DNA of 64,000 nucleotides from Hymenolepis diminuta (lineage: Eukaryota > Platyhelminthes > Cestoda > Cyclophyllidea > Hymenolepididae). This document shows positions 26,216 through 39,500 of this stretch, piece after piece (the first letter of the stretch is position 1; every line of letters starts with the position of its first letter). Under the pieces are notes generated by a model that made no database searches, had not been told where the DNA came from, and was given only the letters and a program-made list of their open reading frames with translations. The stretch covers positions 390,567-454,566 of the forward strand of contig CAADRB010000073.1 in NCBI GenBank assembly GCA_900708905.1. Direction: 5' to 3'. Position numbers and translations under genes: made by a program.

Positions 26216-29200
26216 TTATTTTATGTAAGAGCTGAAACTTCACTTTTATCATAGATTATATTTTTAAATTCAAAATAATGCTTTTTCTATAATGTGGATA
26301 CCGATATGATGTTTAAAACAGGCTTCCAATCATTAGTAATAGTATAAAGTGAGCTGTTATAGAGTAAAACGGTGGCTGACGAAGCAGAGCCCCTAATCAA
26401 ATCACAAGTTAAGCCAAGAAATCACAGTTTTTGAAGGTGAATTTTAAAATCGAAATTGTATTAAGAGTAAAGAAGATTATTTGATTTGTACTATGGAGAA
26501 ATCCGAATTTGTTCCAGCTAATCCCTCATTAGCCTGTTGGTGGGCTAATGGCAGTTATAACGCTATAGTAGCTTTTAGATGCAAGGCGGATATTGTTGTA
26601 GTGAAAGCTTTATTACGATTAACGAAATACAGAAAGTCAGGGAGGTAGCCAGAGAGAATGAAACGGTGACTACCTAAAGCATTGGAATGCTATGCTAAGG
26701 GGAATTGCTCATTCGGCTGTACTGCAACCAGATTTTCGTGTTAGTTGGCTAGAGGGCGGCGATTAACGTACTTTCGAGAAGTCTCCCGGAAACTCAATCA
26801 TATTTAAATCGCTTATACTCAGGGCATGAAGTCATTAAGATGTCATTGCATGTGATGACCAATCGGAATCTAGCAACAACAATGGGGTCAGACGATTAAG
26901 AGGACGAGTCGATTTAAAGGGAAGAAAAACAAAATTGAGAGGAATAATTGAGCCAGTTCAATTTAGAGTCGAGAACACCAGTTGACTTCTAGTATCCGAC
27001 GTTCTATCAGGTCACTGGGTCTTAGTTATTGAAATTGAAAACTAGGGTCAGGCTGAATTACAATGGGAACCGCAAAGAAAATGGTTATGAAAAACAATTT
27101 AAAATTGAAATACCTTGTTAACTGTGGAAAATTTAATAGAGATTTGATTGAACGTTCTGAAATAGATCTGACAAAAGTCATGCAGATAAGCAAAGGCCTA
27201 ACATTTAGTTATATGAACAGACACGTTCTTCAACGAAGTGGAGTCGATGTGGAATACACGATAATGAAATCGACTTTCCACCTCAAAAGACTAGTTTACA
27301 GTTCATTTGTCCATAAGTAGTCTTTAATATTATGCTTAACCCAAACGAAACGTCTCCAGATATTCCGTTTAAAGAACAATGGATCTCTGACAGAGTTAAT
27401 AATATTTAATTTTAACAGCCGAAAGCGTTTAAATAACGGAATTGAATTCGAATAAATGCAACAGTGAGATCTATGCATAGATTGCCAACTACCATTACTG
27501 TGTTTTCATGGTGGTTTAGAGATCAGACTACGAGAGAGAAGTAAGAAATGAAGCAGTCATTGGACACTTCTCATTTTTGAGACAATTTTGATTTGAAATA
27601 AAAATGTGGCGAAGGCTTAATATGTAGCTATTGAGCAAAATAAATAACTGTTTTATATGTCAAAATGTCATGATTAAAGGTTACTTTCGGGCAACCTCAA
27701 TTTATTTTTGAGAAGATTTTCTGTTTGAGGAAATAAATTCTAAATTACATCTTAAAAATGTCAGTTCACCATATTTTAGTGGGGAAACTAGGCAAACCCA
27801 TGTACCTTCTATTTGCACATATTTGTAAATCCATTTAAATTTCACTGACCAAATGACGTTCAGATTGTCTGCATAAATTTACTTTTGGCGATACCTGCTC
27901 AGTGATCTGTAGAAGAGGCGTCTGTTTATTATTCTTCATTGAATCAGATCTGGGATTCTCTAGATTCACAAGTGAATAATTTTAACTAATTCGTACTTGT
28001 AAACTTGAAGAGCTGTAAACCGCTATTCGAAAAGGACTCTGAAGGCATTCGATATGTTCGCTACCAAATTACGTTATGTAATCAAGGAGTCATATCTTGG
28101 GTTTTAAATATTCAAACGTGCTTTACCCCTCAAATAATAAGGACAACGTGGTGAATCCATCTTGCTGGAACTCTAATGAAGCCCGCTATGTAAAAATTCC
28201 CTAAACTAATATTCTTCTGGTACCTCAAATATTAAATTATTTTATCTCCAAGTTTACGCCAAACAACTGCTATTTCCACCTTTTTTTAAGGTGGAACCGA
28301 CGCGACCGTCCAGTCTTTTAAATTCGGTCAATTAAGTTGCACGCATTCTTCTAATGGCCTTTACATGAATTGAATTGTAAATGATTCATCAGTATAAAAG
28401 TTATTATTATAAACTTTTGGAGTAGTTTTCACAAATTGATTATCAAAGTTTACTCAAATATTATGGGAAGAACAAATTTATGCTGTGCACTGAAATCAAG
28501 GTGTAGTGTTTGGTGAATCAGGAGCAACATGAAATTTTGACTCATAAGCCACTCAAAGTGAAATTCTAGGACCTTACGATGCCAGTTTAATTAAAATGAA
28601 GTAGAAAGTTGACTGGACAACGGTAATTAGAGCTTTCTATTCACTCTCTCCTTTAATAACCTGAATAAAAATGACACAGGCCTTTATTCATACTTCAGAA
28701 TGCATAGCACTGTAATTTTCTCTAAATTTTATTGTCCAAGATGACACTCGCTTTGTTATTATGTCTCTTATAGTATTCTCTTCATTTAAAATTGTCCCTT
28801 AAATGCGGTTGTGAAGCTGGAGTGTATCTCTGAATTACCCCATGAATATATTGTCATAGGGAGAATATATGAAACAGTTTCTATAAAAAAAACATATTTT
28901 CATTGTTTTCTGTTTACTGAATAAAAATAAAAGTTTTTAGTCCGCATGAATTTTTGACCGTCAAATGGCAATTTATGAAATTCGGTATTTTACAGCCGAA
29001 TAGGTAAATGACACAATAAAATAAAGGAAATACAGTAACCTCTCTCCCTGTTACAATGAATACTTTAGGGTACCCCTATTATTGAACAATTCTTAATTTA
29101 AAAAAAATTTCATAAAGTTAAGTTTGCGCTTTTAAATGAGCGTAAAATTAACATTCAATCCGTCTTGAGCGTCTACAAATTTTATGTGATCACTCCAATT

Positions 29201-31240
29201 ATTCCACAAGATATCTCACAAGATTGGGATACCTTTTAACAGTAAAATATGTTCTTAATTTTGAAATCTTGCCAAAAAATTAATTGTTCTCACAAGTAAA
29301 TTTTTCAAATCAGACAGAAAAACATTGGATGGCTTTCCTTGCTATTTTCGAGGCATTAGATGGGGTTATCTACCGGCAATCTTCAAAACGAATTCACGTC
29401 ATCACTCAATTTCTTACTACATTTATATCGCTATCAAAGGTAGAAGACAATTTAAGCAATCTTGTCGCACGTAAAATTTAGTAAATATAGGAGTAGACAG
29501 ACTGAAGTCTAGGAGAAGCGAATTCTACGTTGATACAAGGTCGTTGCTTTCTTTTAGGCAAATTCGCGCTTTCCAATAGAACGTCGTGTTCTTGCACAAA
29601 CACTTTTCGAAAGGCACATTCCAATTTAAGCATATACATGAATTCCCGTCCCATTTTGTGACTGAGACTAACATCAACGAAATTTTAGCTTGAAACCTTG
29701 GTACGCCGTTCAAATAAATGTGGGCGCTTTTGCTGAAAGTCAAGATTAAATTGACAGTTTTTTTCATAAATATAATTTTAGTTTCTACAATTTTATCATG
29801 AAACTCTCCAAGATCCCTTCAAAAAGTGTCTTCCATCAGTTCGTCTTGCTAGGAGGATGGAACTCGGTTGTTACCTTCTGCCTTCTTATTCTTTTACGTG
29901 TTTCTAATAGTAGAAAGAATCTTAAAGTGGTCAAGTAAAATTAAATAGAAATATGTAATACTGTAATCAATTCTGGTTATTCAAAGTCCTTCACTTAATA
30001 AATTCATTATAAGATGAATATTATTATGACATAGACACCACTCGATAATCACTGACCATCTTAGCCGGAGTAAGACCAGATCACTTAATTTTCATTCAAG
30101 AAAGATCCTGTACCTGGAATAAAAATGAATAAGCATTTCAAATCCCAAAATTTTTATTGAATATGAGTTTTATACAAGCTTTTTGTGAGTGTCAACTTGA
30201 TGAATTCGGAGTTTGAATAGAGTATGGCTCTTACATTGACTCATCATTTGAGTAAGTTTGCCGTCTCCTTTTCCTTTAACGCTTCATTTGCTTGTATATT
30301 TAGCCTTCGCCCTACGCAGAGTAATAGATATCCGGATAATGCAATCTGCTCAGTTCCACTTTCTCTCTCATATCAAAACCCAAATTCAACAATTGAATTT
30401 ATCGGCCCATAATTATTGAAATAACGAACACTTCCTATTATAGATATTCTATAGGTTTTCATTTGTTGTGGGATTTTTAAATTCTACCTACAACGATCCT
30501 TCGGCTTCGTGTTATAAGTACTGGTGCCATTAGTATCACAATTCGAAAATGATAGGAAGAAAACCTAAGCATCAAACCTGCTGAGTAATAATTGCTAATT
30601 ATCACAACATGAAGTACATATCGTAGTGACCGAATTAATGGACTTCTTTCCTGAATGACATTTTCCCTCTGTTTATTGAACTGTACACGTTTGTGAGCTT
30701 GCAACCGGAAGGAAATCTCATCATTGTTTCTTACCTCAATCTCTCATTTAGTCCTATTGATCCATACAAGTCCCTTTGTAATTATACACATGGGATATTG
30801 TCCATTGTATTCATTCTCATGCACACAGACACCAGTCTCTCCCTCTCTTCTGGTCCTCTTCCAATAAACCCTTCTCACCAATGCCATCCAGTTAAAATTA
30901 CTATAAGATTAAAAGTATAGCCTGCAGAATTGCTCCTCAGGTGCTAGTTTCACTTTCTGTAATACTAAAACTTCGAATACTTAAGCGAGGGTTTACATTG
31001 AAATATATGCAAATGTCATTCGATTAGTAAGGTTCTAACGAATCTCCTCAGTCATTATAATTAGTTTGCCTTTTCATCTAAGGGAAAAATTCTCATTTTA
31101 TCCTTTTTTAGCCACATTTAACATTTTTTATTCTTATTTTTTACATCGTTTTAATCGTAGATCAGTGTCGAAGCAATTTCAATCAATACCCGAATGACCT
31201 TTTATGTGCTGCCTTTGCGCCATGTCAATTAATGAAGTAA
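26216..31240. other. Gene-free stretch (about 5 kb)
   Basis: Only short ORFs of chance length (for example 27,063-27,320 on + and 29,525-29,767 on -), with no family motifs. Pyrimidine-rich patches lie at 30,230-30,420 and 30,690-30,900. No supported gene. Confidence 0.5.
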
Positions 31241-31247
31241 TAATCAT

Positions 31248-31255
31248 TATAAAAG
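31248..31255 (+). promoter_or_regulatory. TATA-box-like element, orphan
   Basis: TATAAAAG is followed by an unusually GC-containing segment (GAGGGCGTTTGAGACGCTCC). It looks like a core promoter or part of an old LTR, but no gene follows. Confidence 0.25.
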
Positions 31256-31957
31256 AGGGCGTTTGAGACGCTCCCACACAAACAAAGGATTTTGCTTCTC
31301 ATATTTGTCCGTTTCTTGTGTTTTATTTTGTTTGCGTATAATGGTCATAGAGGAACATCTGTTTCAAACAATAGCACAGATCATATGATATAGTTATTGT
31401 AAAGAAGATAAAATTTCTCGCCTGCCTATTTCCCAACAAATACATGCTCATTAAATAAGTGAAATATTTATCTAAGCTTAGTAGTCTAGTTGTCCCTTGT
31501 TAATTCATTGTTACCATTCTGTTAATTATACTATCTCCTTGTGTAATAATAGTGCATCCGCAAAAGTTAAACTAAACTTTTAGTAGCCTGGTGCACGATT
31601 TTAATTAGCTTCTTCCCAATTTAACCAGCCGACTATATTAGGGATAGAATCACCGTTAAGTTTTTCTGAAAATTTGAAACCAAGTTATCATCATCCGTTT
31701 ATTTATAAAGCTTGTATAAATCAGGCTTGATCTTGACCTTCAAGTTGCATCATCTTGAGTGAATTATAGTGAGGCGCACCGTGTTAAAATTAAATTTATC
31801 TGTCTGAATTAGTGCCTCATACACACAACAAAATATCCAACAGTGATTTAAGTAAAAATGTCTGCTCCTCAATTTAATCTTATAACTCATTTTGGAAGGG
31901 GTCTGCTATTAGTAAAACTGTATCAAATTTACCTGACATAATCAGAAATCAAATACT

Positions 31958-32020
31958 TGTGGAGCTTAGTGACCTGTTGGTCTGAGTCAACTGCAACTCA
32001 GGAATTCATAGTGGATAGCA
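31958..32020 (+). repeat. tRNA-derived SINE remnant
   Basis: GGAGCTTAGTGACCTGTTGG shares the 12-mer AGTGACCTGTTG with the - strand remnant near 9,950. A degraded B-box region (CAACTCAGGAATTCATAG) follows. Confidence 0.45.
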
Positions 32021-35000
32021 TTATTACAATTACAGACCAGTATTTGTGCATAATCGAGAGTACTAATACTAAAATTTGTAGACTGTTTTTAATGAGAAAG
32101 AAATCAAGGAATTAATAGGAAAAATAGAGTAAATATTTAAAATATTTTTAAAAAATATTCAAAAAATCAGAGAAAAGAATGGAGAAAAGTGGGAATGAGC
32201 TCTACATTTTGGTTAAAATAAGTTCAGATAAAAAATCGTTACAAATAGTACGAGTCACCAAATATTTTTCCATTGAAACCGGAAAAAATAAGAAGCCCAA
32301 GTAATTAAATAATTCGATTTTTACGGTTGTGTATTCTATTCCCATCAATCTTCAAATGTTAATCAGTATTGTATGTACTCAATCAACTCCTCAGTACTAT
32401 CTCTCCCTATTTTGTTTGAAATTAGTTATAATCTCATGAAATAAAAAATAATAATATTTTAAATGCACATTTACAATTTAAATAAATTTCACTAAGCATT
32501 TTTTGTATTCCTTGTATTGTTTGATTCGGTCGGATTTGTTTCAATGTCCTTGAGAATACTGATTGAGCAATTTTAGAAGGTCAGAGATAACTTGATGGTT
32601 TCATATCTCCAAACACAGATTTGATGACAGGATATTAATTATAAGAGAAAACGTGGAGAACTTTCCGATCTCAGAATCAGTAAAATGAAATTATTCCAAT
32701 TGGTAGAAGGTGGATAGCGTTAGAAAATCGATAAATTAAATAACGAGAAGTTAGCCATAGGCAAAAGTGAGTTGAAATCGATATTTAAAAGATCGGTAAA
32801 ATCGATATATAAATATGGAAAGTAATGCGTTCTAGCTGAGATACAAAATTAATATAAATGTGCTCATTTTTATCATTTTGTCAAGAAAATAGCGCTCCAT
32901 AAACTCAAAATGAATTTTAATAAAGACAGGATATCTGATTTGGCAATAACGTACCAATGAGAAGGTTTCATTTCCAGGTAAAAATAAAAGAAACGTACTC
33001 AAAAATTTCAGTGCCTGATTTATGACTTCTGCTCAAGAATCGATTTTCTTCCCATAACTACCTAAAAGATTTATTATTCTTACGTTTATGACCACTAAAA
33101 TTCTGGGAAAATGAATTTCTTTCATGGCCTTTTCTCTGAAAATTTTGCGTTCACAGTAAAAACTAGGTACACTCTACAAATATGCGAGACGTTCTAGTAG
33201 GTAGCTTAGGTCAAACTATTTTTAGCTTGTTAATGCGTGGAGTGTTAACAAGTGAGCTAATTGATCCTTTTCAGAATTAAGTCAAGTATGACAAACTCAC
33301 CGAAGAAATAAGAACTCCACTAACTCTATGCATCAATACGACTGTCGACGCTATTTCAAAATTGAGAGATTTTGGCTTTATTTTATATAAAAATGAATTT
33401 GTTATCTATCTATCTCTCTGTCGAATACCAGATAAATCCCACAGAGTTGCTGTAAGGAGAAAAATTCAATACATGAGCATACGCTTATATTGTAGGAATT
33501 TATCCTGACCTCTGTTACATTAGACCTCTTATGAAAAAATACCGCTTATGGTCCGATTCCCTAAGATGGCATGAGTGATCATTATATTCAGTGGTCCTTG
33601 AACATCGTGGAGCATGAATTATCAGTCAAGAAGCTACGTTCCATTCCTGATAATTGAAAATTAAGATGCATGACAAGAGCGCTTGCTAAAAGGTAGACAA
33701 AACGGTGGCTCTAGAAAAAAATTCATAATAATCTTTGATTTCCTGACTTTATTAACATTTTTACTCGGCCTTCCCGCTTTTTTCACCCTCTTATTGGACT
33801 ATTTGCTTATTGTCTTTATCATCAGTAATGTTACTAATTGGAAATATGTATTAATTTTTTCACATAGGAACAAATAATTAGCCCACTAAACATTAAAATA
33901 TTATAGAATATTGTCAGATGCCGATAAGTGTTTACCATAAACCAATCGCAGTTCGTTTTTAGTTAAAATGCACCTTCCTCCAAACGAGGTTTAAATTGCA
34001 TCGCCTTACTATACACTTAAGCACAACTTGAAATTCTAAGAAATTTTAAAAAAGTGACTCGAGATAATATTCGCTCATAAAATTTTTCTCCATGCATTTA
34101 AAAATATTTTTATATTTTTCGAAAAAAATGCTAAAGAAGTATTTTTTACATTATAACAATGCTTTCTATACTGAATTCTATTTGCTATTACAATCTAGCA
34201 CTTCTTTTTTTATTACACACGGTAAAATTTAAAATTTAAAATATTTTTTAGCTTAGAGAAGAACTTTTGAGTATTAGGACAACAAATTTAAGTGTTTATA
34301 ATGCCTTCACGAGCAATCAAGAAAAGACTATACATACACCTTCCTACTTGTCCTGACGGTTGCAGGAGTTTGGATGTTGTGAGAACTGACCTTGTAGATC
34401 TGCATGTTAGGTCTATGACAAATATTCACAAACAAAACTTATACAGAAACCTTCCCTTATTTAGGTATTAATATTTTCTGAGATAAAATTATCTCACGAG
34501 ATTTAGTTGTTCACGTATTAAATAGAGCAGGACTCATCTTTGGTGGTCTCATTAAAGAGGTCTGCACTACACTGTCTGCTGATACTTACTGTCTTGCCCT
34601 AGTCTCAACATCTGTCTATTCTGAATAATTTAAAGTATATATTTTAAATATTGCCATTAAGACACTACTCAGACATAAAAATGACGTTTTGTTTTATCCG
34701 TAGCGCGAGTATGGAGCGTTAAACATACATTATTGTTTTCCTGTGTATTCCGCTTGACTAATTTTCAAGATGACTGGGGATTAATTAGATTAGATTTTAT
34801 GAAAACAAAATTTTAAATTTCTTATAGTTTTCTTTTCTCATCTTCTCAATACCAGATCTAATTCGGCTCGGAATTCTCAAGGTTAAAAGAGTGTGATTTC
34901 GGCACTTTCATCTTTATTGCCAATAGGCGTCTGGGTTGATATGAACTTAAAATTGCAATTGTAGTACTATCTTATATTTTCAACGAATGAAAGAACAATT

Positions 35001-36451
35001 ATTTTCTTCACGATTTTCTTCTCCAATGAATTAAACTGGTCAAGATGTATACACGTATATGTATGTTTTAAAATTGCATCAGCAAGATTATTAAATTTTC
35101 GAACTTCTTTGTCCCTTTCTATTGCCCTCCAATTAAAGCTCTTAGTTTAAGTCAGTTTTTTGTCCAGGTGAACTGTAATTGGTTATTCATGCATGAAATA
35201 ATCCAGGCAATGAAATGTCATTAAAATATTAATCAATTTGGAATTTCCTGTTGAAATAAATTCCGTGTCATTAACCAAACCTTCCTAAGGCGATCAATAT
35301 TGGATGATATTGTTGAAACAAATTACCTAATCCATCCATTTAATTCTCAAATATCAATGATACTAAAATAATTTAATGAAAAGAGGCTAGCAAAAAGGCA
35401 AAACATTAAACAATGAAATTTTGCAATAGTTTTAAGCGTGCACCAAAATTTTTCTTCAGTAATAGGATTCGCAAACATGACGAGCTTAACTTCCTTACTC
35501 CAACCCTGGAAATGGAGTAATGAACTGACAGTACTATTTCTAAATGACGTGAACCGTTTCTTGCTTTAATAGCTTACAAATTTTTCATTAAAATCACATA
35601 AAACTTGTGGTACTGACTAGATGAAAAAATCATTTTGATACTCGATGACTTGATTACTTTTGACCCGTTCGATTTTTATAAAAAGTAATATAGTGCTCAC
35701 AGGAAATGGGGGAATCGGACTGTAGATATGTGACCAAAAATAATTCTAAAGGCTATCAGTAAAAGACAGTCGATTGCAAAATCTACCTTCTTGATTTGAG
35801 GACAGATTGCAAAGAGTGGGAGAGGGAAAAGGCTTGCCGACATTGCAAGATATTAGGAGTGGAGTCAGAATTGGACGGTGGTGATTGTTGACTAAAACTT
35901 AACAGGTGGTTTGGACACAAAGGGAAAATGCTTTAATCGCATCCGATCGGTGCGAGAACTCGAATATGAGACAAAGGAGACATTTAGGTAAACATGTGAT
36001 TCAAAAGTACTTTTTGAGAGTTACTAGAGATTACAACATCCAGATGTTTACTGATGCTCACCACCTCTACTGGCCTTAATATACCATAACTCAACCTATA
36101 ATTAAATTCTTTTAACTCTTCTACGTTGCGTAGCAGGAGCGTATACATAATTTTGAGATAGTAAATAATCTAGCTCATTTAAATTGTAAATTGCAAACAA
36201 GTAGATGACTAAAACCTCGCCAAGACAATTTCATTCTTCTTTATTTACAGATTAGGGACAAGAGTAATCTTAGTTCCCGCAGACAGCTTCATTAGAGAAA
36301 ATTAAAAGAATGATAACTTTGTGAGTAGTATAGAATATGCCTAAACAAAGGAAAACAATGCTATCAAATGTGACTAACAATCAAAGGCAATAATAATTTC
36401 AAAATATTAATGAATAAAAAAGCTTACATTTTATTGTCCAGAATGAAAATA
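32021..36451. other. Gene-free AT-rich stretch
   Basis: Long A/T runs (for example 32,100-32,170 and 34,080-34,260) and short ORFs without recognisable character. A tRNA-like scrap may lie near 35,925-35,975. No gene is supported. Confidence 0.5.
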
Positions 36452-36503
36452 GGTCTGTTTAATTAATTAATTGATTGATTGATTGATTTTAATTAAACAG
36501 ACC
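36452..36503. repeat. Perfect 15-bp inverted repeat with TTGA-repeat loop
   Basis: The left arm 36,452-36,466 (GGTCTGTTTAATTAA) is perfectly complementary to the right arm 36,489-36,503. The 22-nt loop is mostly a TGAT/TTGA tetranucleotide run. CCAGA to the left and TCTGG to the right of the arms could extend the stem imperfectly. It could be a fold-back element, a recombination hotspot or an RNA hairpin. Confidence 0.85.
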
Positions 36504-39500
36504 ACTCTGGAAATAGCCTCCATCAATAATTTTAATTCAGTAGATAAAATTTTTCGTGTAATTTAAAGTAATGATATGGCAAAGTTTGTAAATGGTGATT
36601 TCAAAAAAGCCTAATTAATATTTAAACTACGGAATTTAGACTTATTTGTTAACTAAGTTCATAAATTAATAGACTTTTTAGCATCAATGAATTATTTTCT
36701 CCATTGTCCTATAGTCCATCAGACAACATCATTGTTGAAAATAAAAAAAAATATAATCACAAGAGAATTACTTTTGCGGAAGACCTATAGTCTGAACTAA
36801 CTATTCAGAAATAATGAATAAAATCAGTGTTTTGGGATTCATTTTTTCTATTACAAGCAATAGAAAAGCAATTTCTACCGTGAGAAAGGCTCTGAATTGG
36901 GATAAAATGGAGAGGGATGAAAAGATGTTGCAAATAAAGTATCACTTGGGTCCCATTTCATTTAAAATTTTAAATTCGATTTGTAAAATATTTACCAGAC
37001 GGTCAGTTGACTGCCTCATGATCTAAAACTCAATTTTTATGTTTCATCTCCCGGATAACTAGAAAAATTCTCGTCCGCGATGTTCACGTATTTTTAATAT
37101 ATTTAGAAATTCTAATTCTGAGACATTCTTGTTCTCCTATTTGTTAAAAAGAACACTTTGATTGTTATATTCTTTTATTTTAATTTGGCAGAGCTCACTG
37201 ATGATAACTCCAAAAAAGCGGGTTTAATTTATTTCATATCATCAAACAAAATGGTCATTTGATGGTACGGATTGACAGCAAATATATTTTTCAACAAGAC
37301 ACGGTTAAGATTATGAAAGAAGGTAGGGAGACGTTAGTGACCTAGATAATACGTCCATCTTTTTGACAGAAAATAAATAATGACTAAAAAATAAAAGATA
37401 TGAGAAGAAAAATTTTCATTCGTCTCTATTCCAAGTTATCAGGAAAGCAACATTTAGAGACACATTAGTTTTTTCTGTTTACATTAAAAGAAAGTGACCT
37501 GTAGTGAAAAAATGTTATGATACAACCACATTAAAAGTATCACCTTACTATTAAATTGGTAACTCTTTGTCTTATCCTCGGAAGTAGTGATTTGCTGAAT
37601 GCTTGCCAACCTTCGTATCAATAAACTTAATCTATATCAATGACGAGGAGATTTAAGGGCAAGAAGCGGGAAATATTTTAAAACAAAACCGATGAATTGT
37701 GTCAAATGTAGTTAGGTTTAAAATTATTGGCCGGGTGTTATGCAGAAGTGGAGATGGGAATGGCGCGACCACCAAAATCCTGATGTTAGCTATCAACTTC
37801 GGGCTGGATAGTACAATTAATGATCATTAAATTCCAGCAGAATTCCAATCTCCTTTTGTGAAAATCAGGTCAGTTATTTCCCAGCTCTAGTGAAAAATAT
37901 TCTTTTAAAGAACTAAACTTCTCAAGTATCGAATAGGTGTTAGGGACTATGACACCCAAATTGCTCTGGATCTCCGGAGATAACCTTACTTTTCGAGGAA
38001 GCAACCTCGGTGTTTGACTTTCCTCTCCATCTGGTAACTACAATGTTTAAAGCTATACACCCTTATATCCAAATTCTATTTGTAATACAAACACTAACTG
38101 ACCATTTTTGTCGATCAGTTGGACCTATTAATACATTTCTGTGCCAAACTGTGACAAGTATACATTTGTTTTTATTTGTGATATTTTGAAGGGGTGTTTA
38201 AAAAATGAATCAGTGAGCTACACTTTACAAATCTGTTTGTTTGACCTACACAAGTAAATCAATAAAAAATTGTTATCTAAGTGGTCTTTTTTTCACATTT
38301 AAAAACTGATTTACGAGTCACTAGATTAATTTACATCGGTGCACTTACCGAAGCACAATTATCAACTTCACGGTGTAATTTTGATCAATAGAGAGATTTT
38401 CTAATGCATTGTCGTATTGAAATTTTAAATTTATTGAGGAATAAAGAAATTTAAATCACTATTTACACTCCTTAAAACTTGTAGCGTATTTTCACACCTC
38501 GATCATTGTTTTTTCTGCAAACTCGAATCCATAAAATGTAAGCAACACCTAAAATACATTATTCAGCAGAGTTTCAAGGTCAAATTTTAGTAGCTAAAGT
38601 TTTAGAACATTGTACAGGGAAGAGTAGTATATAAGTTGCTTTTTTCCAAACGATCTGTTATTGATTTCCCTTGTCCAATGAAAAAAGGCTAAAAATTACC
38701 ACGGTTTAACTAACACAATTAATAACCTGTCACGATACATCGGTTTCTTCTGGTACTCAATAAGTAGACGGGTGGGACTGGCAATTTATCATTGACTACT
38801 TTACTACTCTTTTATCTAATAGACTTGAAACGTGTTGGAATCGTAATTATAATCATAGCAGGAACCTATCCCGTCTGCAAATATTTGCGTCAATTTGTTC
38901 TAGACTGGATATCTAGCATTTCATGTCTAGGCTTTCATAGATGCACTCCCTTATTTTTTCTTTGGCTGCCTTACAGCTTATTAAAGGTTTTGATGTTTGA
39001 GAAGGCAGTTCAGTCATCATTCTACAGAAATCCTTTGTTCAAATTTTTTGCAAATTTCGTTAAAAATGAAGCCGTCAAAGAATAATTAAGGAGAAATTTA
39101 CTTTGTCATATTATCTGTTATCCTTTGATAAATAGCAATTTTGGCATAATCGTAGCATTCAAAACTAACTGATTTTTACAATAAGCAGTGTCTGTTTCCA
39201 AGGTATTCAGATTTTGCACAATATAGAAGTCAATATTGTCATATATTATTATATATGAGTGACAGCAGCGACAGAAACTTTCAATCAAAGGAGTGATATA
39301 ATGCGATTCTTATCAGGACAACTTCATCAAAAAATAAAGCATTCCAATAATTTTCGAAGTTTCCGTTAGTTTAGTTGCAGAGCATCCGATTACTCAAATA
39401 AACCTGCTTCTGATTCGCTCTTTGGTATGTCTTTCGATTTAATAACAGCTCTTTCAAATAATAGCAGGGATGCCTACTCCATTAAGCTGCTAAGGGAGCT

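Noticed and set aside
29525..29767. - strand open frames with protein-like wording, including one starting MGREFMYML
   Set aside because: A 60-80 codon open frame is expected many times by chance in 64 kb at this base composition. No family match and no convincing splice sites were seen.
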